From the NCBI GenBank assembly GCA_016717005.1, contig JADJUF010000008.1, positions 263,501 through 327,500 of the forward strand: DNA of 64,000 nt, given 5' to 3'. This DNA is from Myxococcales bacterium. Its GTDB lineage: Bacteria; Myxococcota_A; Polyangia; Haliangiales; Haliangiaceae. The position numbers were made by a program, and so were the translations under genes. Numbering within the stretch: position 1 is the first letter of the stretch; each line of letters starts with the position of its first letter. This document shows, in pieces, positions 1-9,681 of this stretch. Below the pieces are notes generated by a model, which worked only from the letters and a program-made list of their open reading frames with translations, was not told where the DNA came from and ran no database searches.

Positions 1-3
1 CCC

Positions 4-450
4 ATGACCACGCCCGCCAAGACCTACCAGAACCCGACGCCGACCGTCGACGTCGTCATCGAGCTCGACGGCCGCCCCGGCACGGTCGTGCTGATCGAGC
101 GCGGCAACGAGCCGCGCGGCTGGGCCCTGCCCGGCGGCTTCGTCGATCGCGGCGAGTGGGTCGCCGACGCCGGCGTGCGCGAGGCCAAGGAGGAGACCGG
201 CCTCGACGTCGAGCTGACCGAGCTGTTCCACGTCTACAGCGACCCGGCCCGCGACGCCCGCCAGCACACGATGTCGACGGTGTTCCTCGGGCGGGCCGCC
301 GGCGCGCCGATCGGCGGCGACGACGCCACCGGGGCCGGGGTGTTCGCGCTCGACGCGCTGCCGACGCCGATCGCGTTCGATCACGCGACGATCCTGGCCG
401 ACTACGCGGCGTACCGCGCCAGCGGGCGCCGGCCGCCGCCGCGGCGGTGA
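4..450 (+). CDS. Nudix hydrolase
   Basis: A 148-residue single-domain Nudix hydrolase. The Nudix box is visible around residues 44-66 as GGFVDRGE followed by REAKEETGL, matching GX5EX7REXXEEXG, so the glutamates that bind the divalent metal are present. The family hydrolyses nucleoside diphosphates linked to another moiety; the substrate cannot be read from the sequence. The final residues (RRPPPRR) form a short basic tail. The gene starts three bases into the window, so its promoter is not visible. The glycosyltransferase begins 23 bp downstream on the same strand and may be co-transcribed. The family call is secure, the specific reaction is not. Confidence 0.9.
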   Translation: MTTPAKTYQNPTPTVDVVIELDGRPGTVVLIERGNEPRGWALPGGFVDRGEWVADAGVREAKEETGLDVELTELFHVYSDPARDARQHTMSTVFLGRAAGAPIGGDDATGAGVFALDALPTPIAFDHATILADYAAYRASGRRPPPRR

Positions 451-473
451 CCGCGGTCGTGTACCATCGGCGG

Positions 474-1499
474 ATGCGTACTCCGCTGGTGACGATCGCC
501 ATGCCGGCCTTCAACGAGGAGCACTACATCGAGGCGTGCATCCGCTCGGTCCAGGCCCAGGACTACCCGGGCGATCGCATCGAGATCCTGATCGCCGACG
601 GCCGCTCGACCGACCGCACCCGCGAGATCCTGGCCGAGCTGGCGATCGACGACCCCCGCATCAAGGTGATCGACAACCCCGATCGCCTGCAGGCCGCCGG
701 CCTCAACCAGCTCATCCGCGCCGCGCGCGGCGAGATCGTCGTGCGCATGGACGTCCACTGCGAGTACACGCCCAGCTACGTGCGGACGTGCGTCGAGCAG
801 CTCGAGGCGACCGGCGCCGACAACGTCGGCGGCGCCCAGCGGGCCAAGGCCAAGACCGCGTTCCAGCGGGCGCTGTGCGCGGCGCTGGCGTCCCCGGTCG
901 GCGTCGGCGGCGCCCGGTACCGCGACGCCACCGCCGAGGGCTTCGTCGACACCGTGTTCCTGGGCGCCTTCCGCAAGCGCATCTTCGAGCGCATCGGCCT
1001 CTACGATCCCAAGGCGATCACCAACGAGGACGCCGAGCTCAACCAGCGCCTGCTCGCGAGCGGCGGCAAGATCTACCTGTCGCCGGCGATCGAGGTCCAC
1101 TACTACCCGCGCGACTCGTTCGCGACCCTGGCCAAGCAGTACTGGAAGTACGGGCGCGGCCGGGCCCGGACGCTGCTCAAGCTCGGCCGGTTCCCGACGC
1201 TGCGCCCGCTGATCCCGTTCGGCATGGTGCTCGGGGCCAGCGCGCTGATCGTGCTGCCGCCGCTGTGGCCGATCGCGCCGGCCGCGTTCGCCGCGTACGC
1301 GCTGCTGACCGGCGCCGAGGCGGTCCGGGTCGCCGCGCCGCTGGGGCCGGTCGCGGTCGCGACCGCCTGGGCCATCTTCCCGGTGCTCCACGCGTCGCAC
1401 GGCGCCGGCTTCGCGTCGGGCCTGCTGCGCTACCTGCGCGACCCCGACTGGGGCCCGGTCGAGACCCTGGACGCGCGCCCAGCGCTGCGCGCGGTCTGA
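474..1499 (+). CDS. Glycosyltransferase family 2, membrane-associated
   Basis: A 341-residue GT-A fold glycosyltransferase. The nucleotide-sugar half opens with TIAMPAFNEEHYIEACIRS, followed by the DGRSTDRT motif, a DxD-like MDVH around residue 90, and NEDAELNQRL around residue 185 as the candidate catalytic Asp region. The C-terminal third contains two hydrophobic segments (about residues 245-290), consistent with membrane association, as in ExoA-type enzymes that extend exopolysaccharide. The same frame is open further upstream, but that part is Arg-rich read-through across the Nudix gene; the first sensible start is the ATG after the Nudix stop. The sugar and acceptor are unknown. Confidence 0.88.
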   Translation: MRTPLVTIAMPAFNEEHYIEACIRSVQAQDYPGDRIEILIADGRSTDRTREILAELAIDDPRIKVIDNPDRLQAAGLNQLIRAARGEIVVRMDVHCEYTPSYVRTCVEQLEATGADNVGGAQRAKAKTAFQRALCAALASPVGVGGARYRDATAEGFVDTVFLGAFRKRIFERIGLYDPKAITNEDAELNQRLLASGGKIYLSPAIEVHYYPRDSFATLAKQYWKYGRGRARTLLKLGRFPTLRPLIPFGMVLGASALIVLPPLWPIAPAAFAAYALLTGAEAVRVAAPLGPVAVATAWAIFPVLHASHGAGFASGLLRYLRDPDWGPVETLDARPALRAV

Positions 1500-1602
1500 T
1501 CGTCGCGGCGTCAGCTCGATCAGCTGCGCCACGCCCCCGACCGGCGCGACCGGGACGTCGCGGCCATCGCTCGGCGCTGGCTCGCGCGCCGCGGCGGCCG
1601 CG

Positions 1603-3899
1603 TCACGGCAGGCTGGCGCGATCGGCGTCGAGGCGCGCGAGGCCGCGGGCGGCGAGGACGGCGACGGCGTCCTCGATGCGGGCGAGGAGCTTGTCGCTGG
1701 GCCGGGTGAAGCCGACCAGCTTGGCGGTCTCCTTGCCCAGCTCGAGCCGCGGCAGGCCGAGGTTGCGCTCGAGCACGACCCGCGCGGCGGCGGCGAGCTC
1801 GAGCAGCGGCAGCTCGTCCCAGTCGCGCTTGCTGTCCGCGGCGCGGTCGTCCGGAACCCGGACGGCCGGCAGGGCGGCGGGATCCTGATCGCGGCGCCAG
1901 ACCACGTCGGGGTCGTCGGGGCTGCCGACCTGCGCCCGGGTGGCGGCGATCAGGCGCACGCGCTCGACCACGCGCGGCGTGACCCGGCTGACCGCGAACG
2001 CGGCCGCGACCCGGCGCGCCAGCAGGCCGGCGTGGACCGGCGCCTCGATCGCCAGGACGCTGTCGATGACCTTGCCGAGGTCGTCGCCGCGCGCGACGTC
2101 GAAGAGATCGTCGGCCGTGCGGCGCTTGGCGGCGATCGTCGCGACCGCGTACCGCCCGACCGGCGTGCGCTCGGTGGCGGCCTCCGCGGCAGCGGACGAT
2201 ATGGCGGCGGACGGCGACGTGGCGGACGGCGACGTGGCGGACGGCGACGTGGCGGACGGCGACGTGGCGGACGGCGACGCGGCGGATCGCGACCCGGCGG
2301 ATGGCGAGGTCGTGACGGGGGCTGCGGCGGTCGGCGCCGCCGCCGATGGCGACGTCGCGGTCGGCGCGCTGGCCTCGCCCCGCCGCGCCGTGGGCGCGCT
2401 ACCCTCGGCCTTGACCGCCACCGGCCCCGACCGGGAGCCCGGCGCCTTGCGCGCCGCCCGGGCCGCGGCGATCGCGTTGATCACCGCGTTGTGGACCCGG
2501 CCCAGCTCCTTGTCGGCGTCGTGGTACCAGTCGAGCGACCAGATCCGGTGCAGCCGCCAGCCCAGGTTGGTCAGCACCTGGCCGCGCAGGCGATCGCGAT
2601 CGCGGGCGGTGGCGGCGCGGGCGTAGGCCGGGCCGTCGGCCTCGACCCCGAGCACGTAGCGGCCGGGCTCGTCGGGGTCGACCACCGCGAGATCGATCTT
2701 GTAGCCGGCGCAGCCGACCTGGTGGTGCACGGTCCAGCCCTTGGCGACCAGCGCCGCCGCGATCGCGCCGGTGAGCGCGGTCGCCGCCGGCCGGGCCTCG
2801 CGCTCGGTCGCGGCCTGGCCGCCGGCGCGGGCGTAGCGCAGCAGGTCGGCGAGGTGGCGCACGCCCAGCGCCGAGACGTCGGCGCTGATCTGCTCGGGGG
2901 TGATCGACGCGAACACGACCAGCTCGTCGCGCGCACGCGTGACCGCCACGTTGAGGCGCCGCTCGCCGCCGTCGCGGTTGAGCGGCCCGAAGTTCATCGC
3001 GACCTTGCCGTCGCGATCGGGCCCGTAGCCGACCGAGAACAGGATCACGTCGCGCTCGTCGCCCTGGATCGTCTCGAGGTTCTTGACCAGCACCGGCTCC
3101 CGGGCGTCCTCGGCGAAGAACCGATCGAGGCCCGGGTCGGCGGCGCGGGCGGCGTCGAGCAGGTCCAGCACCAGCTCCTGCTGCGGCTTGCTGAACGTCA
3201 CGACGCCGATCGAGCGCCCGCAGCGGTCGGGGTCGGTCAGGCGCGCCACGATCTCGGCGACCACCGCCTCGGCCTCGATCCGGTTCTGGCGGGTGCCGGC
3301 CCGATCGTAGACGCCGGCGATCGCCCGCAGCGAGACGCCCAGGCCCGGCACGTCGGCGGCCGCGGCCGGGAACACGTCGAGCGTGCCGCCGTAGTAGCGG
3401 TCGTTCGAGAACGCGATCAGATCCTCGTGGCGGCTGCGGTAGTGCCAGGTCAGCCGCAGCTCGGGCAGCCGGGCGGCGACACACTCGTCGAGGATGCTCT
3501 CGAGCTCCTCGAGCTCGTCGTCGGGGTCGGCCGCGCTCGTCGTCGCGGCCGCCGCCGCGCGGTCGCACAGCTCGAAGAACCGCGTCGGCGGCAGCTGCTT
3601 CGAGTCGCCGACCACCACCGCCGAGTGTCCGCGGGCGAGCGCGCCGACGGCGTCGGCGGTCGGGATCTGGCTGGCCTCATCGAACACGACCAGATCGAAG
3701 CGTCGCACCGCCGGGTCGAGGTACTGGGCCACCGACAGCGGGCTCATCAGCACGCACGGCTTGAGCCGCGGCAGCAGGTTCGGGATCTCCCGGAACAGCG
3801 CCCGCAGCGGCTTGTGCCGGCGCTGCTTCTTGAGCTCGTGCAGCAGCACGCCGATCTCGCCGGCGTCGGCGGTCTCGCCGCCGAGACCCGCGGCACCCG
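1603..3899 (-). CDS. DUF4011-type helicase/nuclease, C-terminal part (after frameshift)
   Basis: This is the continuation of the upstream helicase in a shifted frame; together they would form one protein of about 1660 residues. It resumes with GLGGETADAGEIG and carries the helicase core: Walker B DEASQIP and the motif GDSKQLPP, then LETIQGDERDVI and VAVTRARDE (superfamily 1 motifs V/VI). A restriction-endonuclease-like segment follows (AGYKIDLAVVDP, VLGVEADG, MTES_1575/DUF559 style), then a Ser/Ala/Thr repeat linker, then a DUF3320-like domain (AIEAPVHAGLLARRVAAAF). The break sits near position 3893; one extra base there would restore a single frame. There is no plausible start codon, so this is not an independent gene. 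The order helicase-nuclease-DUF3320 is typical of these giant enzymes, whose cellular role is uncertain. Confidence 0.82.
2206..2280. repeat. 15-bp tandem repeat inside helicase linker
   Basis: Five head-to-tail copies of ggcggacggcgacgt, with the last copy differing at its final base. On the minus strand they encode repeats of Ser-Pro-Ser-Ala-Thr in the linker between the nuclease-like and DUF3320-like domains. The repeat keeps the frame, so copy-number change would only lengthen or shorten the linker. Confidence 0.9.
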
Positions 3900-6593
3900 C
3901 TCGGACAGCCGCGCGATCGCGCGGGCCCGGGCCACGCCCAGCTGCGCCCGGTCGAGCTCGACGAACTCGGCGACGCGCGCGTGGTGGCTGGCGCCGTGGA
4001 AGGTCGCCAGCGCCGGCGTCGCGCTGGTCGAGCGCTCGGCCACGCCCCGGTACATCGCCCGCTCCCACGCGGCCTCGATCGCGCCGGCCGCGACCGCGCC
4101 GCGCTCGACCCCGGCCACGGTGTTGCCCAGGCCGGCCGCGACCGCGGCCGCGCGCGCGCGCACGAACGCGGTCCAGTCGCGCAGCGCCGTCGGCGCCGCG
4201 GCCCAGGCGGCGACCTGCGCCGCCATCGCCTCGAGGTGCGGGCGATCGCCGTCGACGATCTCGACGCCGCACACGTCGCGCAGCCGGCCCAGCGCGGTCC
4301 GCCACCGCGCCGCGCTCGCGGCCAGCGCGGTCCAGGTCGCGATCGCGACGGCGCGGTCGGTGGCCAGCGCGACCACCGATCGCCACGCGCGCTCGCGCTC
4401 GGCCGGCGGGCACCGCATGCGCTCGAAGGCCGCGCGCAGCTCGCGGGCCCAGGCGAGCGCGCGCTCGACCGCGTCGAGATCGCCGTCGTCGGCGGTCGCC
4501 CCCGCGAGCGCCCCCAACCAGGTCGCGGCGGTGGGCTGGACCGCGGCCAGCGCGCGCTCGGCGGCGTTGACCTGGGCCGCGGTGGCGAGATCGTCGGCGA
4601 CCTCGGTGTCCGACGGCAGCGCGCCGGCCGCCAGCGCCGCGCGGGCCTGGCGCCGGGCCGCGCGCAGCGCGAACCAGCGGAACAGCGGGAAGCGGTGGGC
4701 CCAGGCCCGGAACCGCGCCGCCAGATCGTCGAGCTCGAGCGCGTAGACCCGCTCGCTCCACCGCGTCGCCAGGCGCCGGCCCAGCTCGCGCCGACGGCGC
4801 GCCAGCGCCAGCCACGTCACCGCGTCCTTGGGCGCCGTGATCGCCGGCTCGGCCGCCGACGCCCGGGCCTTGACCAGCGCGATCTTGTCGGCGACGGCGC
4901 CGGTGGCGGCGCCGGCCGGGTGCGCCAGCGCCGCGTCGATCAGCGCCGGGCCCGGGTGCGGGCTGCCGGCGAGGTGCTCGGCCAGGACGCCGAGCGCGTC
5001 GAGCTCGTCCTTGGTGGCCGCGGCCACGCCCGGCAGCTGTGGCGCGATCGCCGCGATCGCCTGGGCCAGCTCGCCGCCGGCGGTCGCGGCCTCGGCCAGC
5101 GCGGCCCGGACGGCGTCCTCGGTCGACATCTGCCAGGTGGCGAGGGTCGAGCCGTGCCACGGGTGCGCGGTCACCGGCGCGACGGTCGCGGCGGCCTCGG
5201 CGAAGCGCTTGACCGCGTCGCGCTGCGCGGTGATCGCGGCGGCGTCGTCGGCGGCGCCGTCGGCCAGCGCCGGCGCGTCCCGCAGCTGGCCGAGCGCCCC
5301 GAGCGCGTCGTGGACCGAGACCCCGGCGGCGCCGCCGTCGTGGAGCGCGGCGACGTAGCGGTTGAGCTCGTCGCGGGTCCCGGCCAGGCGCGCGTCGTCG
5401 CCGACCACCGGCGCGTTGGGCCGCCAGACCCGCTCGAGCACGCGCCCGAGCTCGGCCACGACCTCGCGCTTCTTGGCCTTGTGCGAGTGCAGCTCCAGGC
5501 AGAAGTCGCCCAGCCCGGCGCCGGCCAGGCGCCGCTGCACGACGTCGAGCGCGGCCTGCTTCTCGGCGACGAACAGCACGGTCTTGCCGTCGCCCAGCGC
5601 CTGCGCGATCAGGTTGGTGATCGTCTGCGACTTGCCGGTGCCGGGCGGGCCCTGCAGCACGAACGAGCGCCCGTCGGCCGCGGCCAGCACCGCGGCCAGC
5701 TGGCTCGAGTCGCAGTCGAGCGGCGCGTACAGGTCGCCGAGCGCGAGCGTCTGGTCGAGCGCGGCCGGGACCGGGAACGCCGGCTGCGCGGGGAACGCGT
5801 GGCCGTCGCCGGCGGCCAGGTGCGCGACCACCGGCGCGGCCAGCAGCGCCTCGCCGCGCTCGGCCAGATCGGTCCACATGACGAACTTGGTGAACGAGAA
5901 GATGCCGAGCCGGGCCTCGGGCAGCACCTGCCAGCGCGGGAACTTCGCCACCGCCGCCGCCAGCGCGCCCATCGCGGCCGCGAGGTCGAGGTCGTCGCGA
6001 TCGCTGTCCGGCCGCGGCACGACCACGCCGAACTCGCTGTGCAGCTTCTCGAACAGCGTGTCGTTCCAGCGCGGCTCCTCGTCGGCGCGGGCGCTGACGC
6101 GGTAGCGCTCGCGCGCGCCGGCCCGCCGCAGCTCGACCGGGAACAGCGCCAGCGGTGCGTGGCGCGCGATCTCGCCGCCGTCGGTCTCGAACCAGCGCAG
6201 CACGCCCAGCGCCAGCCACAAGGTCGTCGCGCCGCTCTCCTGCACGCTCTCCCGGGCGCTGCGCGCGATCGCGATCAGCCGTCGATCGAGCTCGTCGACC
6301 CCGACCGAGGCGATCAGCCGCTTGTGCGCCAGCGCGTCGGCGCCGGCCTTGGCCATGGCCTCGGCCGCGCGCTCGGGGCCGCCGACCGCGTCGGGCGCGA
6401 CCGGCGCGCCGGGCGTGACCTCGAGCGTCGCGCCCTCGGCCAGGAGCGCGGCCAGCGCCACCGGATCGGCGCCGACCAGCGGCAGCACCTGGCGGCCGTC
6501 GCGCGCGTCGAGCAGGCGGTTGCGCAGCGTCAGATCGAGCAGCGACAGCTTCCAGCGGTCCAGGCGGCGAGCAGCGGCGTCAGGCGCGGGCAC
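3747..6593 (-). CDS. DUF4011-type helicase/nuclease, N-terminal part (before frameshift)
   Basis: N-terminal two thirds of a giant superfamily 1 helicase. It starts with the DUF4011 signature (WKLSLLDLTLRNRLLD) and has a Walker A GPPGTGKSQT near residue 318, followed by LFVAEKQAALDVVQRRL as in related proteins. A long alpha-helical insert follows. The reading frame loses similarity after ARLSERVPR (near position 3893), where the other frame carries on with the expected IPNLLPRLKP and DEAS motifs; the roughly 145 bases beyond that point are out-of-frame tail. Whether this is a real inactivating mutation or a one-base consensus error cannot be decided here. The gene is divergent from an ADP-ribosylglycohydrolase 80 bp away. 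Related architectures occur in defence-type gene neighbourhoods, but nothing else nearby proves such a role. Confidence 0.85.
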   Translation of the reverse strand: MPAPDAAARRLDRWKLSLLDLTLRNRLLDARDGRQVLPLVGADPVALAALLAEGATLEVTPGAPVAPDAVGGPERAAEAMAKAGADALAHKRLIASVGVDELDRRLIAIARSARESVQESGATTLWLALGVLRWFETDGGEIARHAPLALFPVELRRAGARERYRVSARADEEPRWNDTLFEKLHSEFGVVVPRPDSDRDDLDLAAAMGALAAAVAKFPRWQVLPEARLGIFSFTKFVMWTDLAERGEALLAAPVVAHLAAGDGHAFPAQPAFPVPAALDQTLALGDLYAPLDCDSSQLAAVLAAADGRSFVLQGPPGTGKSQTITNLIAQALGDGKTVLFVAEKQAALDVVQRRLAGAGLGDFCLELHSHKAKKREVVAELGRVLERVWRPNAPVVGDDARLAGTRDELNRYVAALHDGGAAGVSVHDALGALGQLRDAPALADGAADDAAAITAQRDAVKRFAEAAATVAPVTAHPWHGSTLATWQMSTEDAVRAALAEAATAGGELAQAIAAIAPQLPGVAAATKDELDALGVLAEHLAGSPHPGPALIDAALAHPAGAATGAVADKIALVKARASAAEPAITAPKDAVTWLALARRRRELGRRLATRWSERVYALELDDLAARFRAWAHRFPLFRWFALRAARRQARAALAAGALPSDTEVADDLATAAQVNAAERALAAVQPTAATWLGALAGATADDGDLDAVERALAWARELRAAFERMRCPPAERERAWRSVVALATDRAVAIATWTALAASAARWRTALGRLRDVCGVEIVDGDRPHLEAMAAQVAAWAAAPTALRDWTAFVRARAAAVAAGLGNTVAGVERGAVAAGAIEAAWERAMYRGVAERSTSATPALATFHGASHHARVAEFVELDRAQLGVARARAIARLSERVPRVSAARPPTPARSACCCTSSRSSAGTSRCGRCSGRSRTCCRGSSRAC

Positions 6594-6673
6594 CGCGCGA
6601 CTGTACGCTCCCGCCTGCGTCGGCGCCGCCCGGTCGGGGTGGGCCGATCCCGGCGGTGCGCTAGGATGCCGCC

Positions 6674-7708
6674 ATGTCGTGGACCGCGCCGGCCGATCGC
6701 GATCGTGGGCTCGGTGCGCTGTGGGGGCTCGCGCTCGGCGACGCGCTGGGCACGACGCTCGAGTTCACGACCCCGCCGGCCCCGCCCTATCCGACCCTCG
6801 CGGCGGGGCCGCTCGACGACATCGTCGGCGGCGGCCCCTTCGACGTCGTGCCCGGCGCTGTCACCGACGACACCCAGCTGGCCGCGGCCGTGGCCCAGAG
6901 CCTGATCGTCGGCGACGGCGATCTCGATCGGAGCGATCTCGCGGCCCGCTTCGTCGACTGGAGCGCCCACGCCTTCGACATCGGCGGCCAGACCGGCGCG
7001 GTGCTGCGTCGGCTCGGGGCCGGCGCGTCGGTCGACGACGCCGCGCGCGCGGTCTGGCTCGAGCGCGGGCGCGAGGCCGCCGGCAACGGCGGCTTGATGC
7101 GCGCGGCGCCGATCGCCGTGGCCTACTGCACCCGGCCCGACGCCCTCGTCGACGCCGCGCTGGCCGAGTGCGGTCTGACCCACTGGGATCCGCGCTGCCG
7201 CCTGGCCCAGGTCGCCTACGACGCCGCGCTGGCGTGCGCCGTCGCCCCCGGCGGCGCGGCGACCGCGGCCGCGATGCTGGCGGCGGCTCGGGCCGGGCTC
7301 GACGAGGGCGCCGCCCGCCTCGACGCGATCGGCGACGATCGCGATCGCGTCACCGCCGCCCACGCCGCGCTGGCCGAGGATCTCGACGCCGCCGAGCGCG
7401 CCGACCCGGGCGTGACCGACGAGCGGCTCCACCTGCACCGCCACCAGGGCTTCGTCCGGGTCGCGTTCCGCCTGGCGTTCTGGCACCTGGTCCACGCCCC
7501 CGACTTCGTCACCGGGGTCATCGACGTGGTCAACCGCGGCGGCGACGCCGACACCAACGGCGCGATCGTCGGCGCGATGCTGGGCGCCCGCGACGGGCTG
7601 GCGACCTTGCCGCGTCGGTGGGTCGAGCGGGTCCACGACGCGGTCCCGCCCGACGCGGCCCTGGCCACGCGCTACCACCCGCGCGCGCTCGTCGAGCTGC
7701 TGCCATGA
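6674..7708 (+). CDS. ADP-ribosylglycohydrolase family protein
   Basis: A 344-residue all-alpha ADP-ribosylglycohydrolase (DraG/ARH family), which removes ADP-ribose from proteins or small molecules using two Mg ions. Visible motifs are LALGDALGTTLEF near residue 20, the metal-binding VTDDTQLA near residue 64, GNGGLMRAAP near 138, and the second metal site RGGDADTNGAIVGAMLGA near 287. All the Asp/Thr ligands expected for the family are present. It is the first gene of a three-gene unit: its stop overlaps the next start as ATGA. It is transcribed away from the giant helicase with only 80 bp between. The substrate is unknown. Confidence 0.92.
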   Translation: MSWTAPADRDRGLGALWGLALGDALGTTLEFTTPPAPPYPTLAAGPLDDIVGGGPFDVVPGAVTDDTQLAAAVAQSLIVGDGDLDRSDLAARFVDWSAHAFDIGGQTGAVLRRLGAGASVDDAARAVWLERGREAAGNGGLMRAAPIAVAYCTRPDALVDAALAECGLTHWDPRCRLAQVAYDAALACAVAPGGAATAAAMLAAARAGLDEGAARLDAIGDDRDRVTAAHAALAEDLDAAERADPGVTDERLHLHRHQGFVRVAFRLAFWHLVHAPDFVTGVIDVVNRGGDADTNGAIVGAMLGARDGLATLPRRWVERVHDAVPPDAALATRYHPRALVELLP

Positions 7709-8907
7709 TCGACCTGGCCACGCCGGCGGCGCCGCTGGCCGCGTTCGGGCTCGATCCCGAGGTGCTGCACTGGAACCACGGCTCGTGGGGCGCGTGCCCG
7801 CGCGCGGCGCTCGCGGCCCAGGACGCGGTGCGCGCGCGGATCGAGGCCGCGACGATGCGCTTCTTCGTGGTCGAGCTGGCGCCGGCGCTGGCCGCGGCCC
7901 GGGCCGCGGTGGCGGCGTTCGTCGGCGCCGACGCCGACGGGCTCGCGTTCGTGCCCAACGCCACCACCGCGATCGCCACCGCGCTCGCCGATCTCGAGCT
8001 GGCGCCGGGCGACGAGCTGGTGACCACCAGCCACGCCTACCGCGCCTGCAAGAACCAGCTCGACCGGCTCGCGGCCCAGACCGGCGCCCGGGTCGTGGTC
8101 GCGGCGGTGCCGCTGCCGCTGGTCGACGACGCGGCGCCCGAGGCCGCGATCCGCGCGTGCGTCGGGCCGCGCACCCGCGCGGTCCTGTGCGACCACATCG
8201 CCAGCCCGACCGCGGTGGTGTTCGACGTCGCGGCGCTGGCGGCGACGCTGCCGCCGACGGTGGCGCTGATCGTCGACGGCGCCCACGCCCCGGGCCAGCT
8301 CCCGCTGGCGCTCGCGACCGCGGGCGCGACCTACTACGCCGGCAACCTGCACAAGTGGACGTGCGCGCCCAAGGGCGCCGCGTTCCTGTGGGTGGCGCCG
8401 GCCCGCCGCGCCCACGTGCGACCGCTGGTGATCAGCCACGGCGCGTCGATGCCGACCGACGGCACCACGCGCTTCCGCCTCGAGCACGACTGGACCGGCA
8501 GCCACGACCCGTCGCCGTACCTGGTGGCGCCGACGGCGATCGCCACGGTCGCCGAGCTGGGCGGCGGCTGGGACGCGGTCCGGGCCCGGGGCCATGCGCT
8601 GGCGCTAGCGGCCGCGGCCGAGGTCGCCGCGGCGCTCGACGCCGATCCGATCGTCGCGCCGGGCCTGGCGGCGCGGCGCCACGGCGCGATGGCGGCGCTG
8701 GCGATCGCCCTGCCGGCCGGGGCCACGCCGCTGGCGGTCGAGCGCGCGCTGCTGGCCCGGGGCGTCGAGGTGCCGATCGTCGACCACCCGGCCAGCCCGG
8801 GGCCGCTGCTGCGCCTGTCGGCCCACCTGTACAGCTGCCTGGCCGACGTCGCGCCGCTGGTCGCGCACCTGCGCGCGCTCGGCGTCCGCGGCCGGAGGCT
8901 CGCGTGA
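7705..8907 (+). CDS. Class V aminotransferase / epimerase-like PLP enzyme
   Basis: A 400-residue fold-type I PLP enzyme of the isopenicillin N epimerase/cysteine desulfurase-like group. The N-terminal LHWNHGSWGACPR is characteristic of the CefD-like subgroup. Other motifs are VPNATTAI (phosphate binding), VDGAHAPGQ (Asp that contacts the PLP ring nitrogen) and GNLHKW with the Schiff-base lysine near residue 217. The frame is open far upstream, but the start is placed at the ATG overlapping the stop of the preceding gene, where similarity begins. The next gene overlaps it by GTGA. The actual substrate (amino acid epimerisation, desulfuration or lyase chemistry) cannot be told from the sequence. 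Confidence 0.87.
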   Translation: MIDLATPAAPLAAFGLDPEVLHWNHGSWGACPRAALAAQDAVRARIEAATMRFFVVELAPALAAARAAVAAFVGADADGLAFVPNATTAIATALADLELAPGDELVTTSHAYRACKNQLDRLAAQTGARVVVAAVPLPLVDDAAPEAAIRACVGPRTRAVLCDHIASPTAVVFDVAALAATLPPTVALIVDGAHAPGQLPLALATAGATYYAGNLHKWTCAPKGAAFLWVAPARRAHVRPLVISHGASMPTDGTTRFRLEHDWTGSHDPSPYLVAPTAIATVAELGGGWDAVRARGHALALAAAAEVAAALDADPIVAPGLAARRHGAMAALAIALPAGATPLAVERALLARGVEVPIVDHPASPGPLLRLSAHLYSCLADVAPLVAHLRALGVRGRRLA

Positions 8908-9668
8908 GCGGCCGCACGTTCGTCGTCGGCGACGTCCACGGCGAGCGGGCGCTCTTGCAGCGCCTGCTGGCCGAGCTGCCGTTCATCGCGCCCGACGACG
9001 CGCTGGTGTTCCTCGGCGACTACGTCGACCGCGGGCCCGACAGCCGCGGCGTCGTCGAGATCCTGCGGCGGCTGCCCGAGGCGACCGCCGGGCAGGTCGT
9101 GTGCCTGCGCGGCAACCACGAGGACGCGCTGCTGCAGGCCGTCGACGATCGCGATCCCAGCTTCATCCTGCCGATCGGCAACGGCGTCGCGGCCACGTAC
9201 CGATCGTTCATCGACGAGCCCGACGCCGACCCGTTCGGCGAGGCCCACGTCGCGCGCTACTTCGCGCCGGGCACGTGGCTGCCGGCGCCGGTGATCGCGT
9301 GGTTCCGGACGCTGCCGCTGTGGCACCGCGACGCCCACGCCACCTACGTCCACGCCGGGCTCGAGGGCGAGGGCGCGGTCTGGCGCCTGCCCGAGGCGTC
9401 GGCCCCCAAGGCGCTCTTGTGGCAGCGCGAGCCCGACTTCTTCGGCGAGTACGCCGGGCCGCCGCTGGTGTTCGGCCACACCCCGGTCCCCGATCTGCCG
9501 CCGCTCGATCCGACCCGCACCGCGCCGTGGCGGCGCGGCCCGTTGATCGGCATCGACACCAGCGCCGGCAAGGGCGGCCCGCTGACCTGCCTCGAGCTGC
9601 CGGCCCGGACGATCGTGCAGTGCTTCCCCGACGGCCGGGTGAGCCGCGGCTCGGTCGACGACGCCTGA
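8904..9668 (+). CDS. PPP-family metallophosphatase (Ser/Thr phosphatase-like)
   Basis: A 254-residue calcineurin-like phosphatase with the complete motif set: GDVHGE near residue 9, GDYVDRGPDS near 40, RGNHED near 73, a later VHAGLEG, and FGHTPVP near 190. This pattern fits the bacterial PPP branch (PrpA/ApaH-like) that dephosphorylates phosphoproteins or dinucleoside polyphosphates. The GTG start overlaps the aminotransferase stop (GTGA), making it the third member of a translationally coupled trio with the ADP-ribosylglycohydrolase. The C-terminal part contains GIDTSAGKGGPLTCLEL, a normal end for the family. The functional link among the three genes is not evident. Confidence 0.9.
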   Translation: MSGRTFVVGDVHGERALLQRLLAELPFIAPDDALVFLGDYVDRGPDSRGVVEILRRLPEATAGQVVCLRGNHEDALLQAVDDRDPSFILPIGNGVAATYRSFIDEPDADPFGEAHVARYFAPGTWLPAPVIAWFRTLPLWHRDAHATYVHAGLEGEGAVWRLPEASAPKALLWQREPDFFGEYAGPPLVFGHTPVPDLPPLDPTRTAPWRRGPLIGIDTSAGKGGPLTCLELPARTIVQCFPDGRVSRGSVDDA

Positions 9669-9681
9669 GCGTCGGCCGCGC

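Noticed and set aside
1940..6905. Very long open frames on the strand opposite the helicase genes (and similarly opposite ElbD-like, Sel1-like and other genes)
   Set aside because: They are Arg/Ala/Gly-rich, have no domain signatures, and arise because stop codons are rare in antisense frames of very GC-rich genes.
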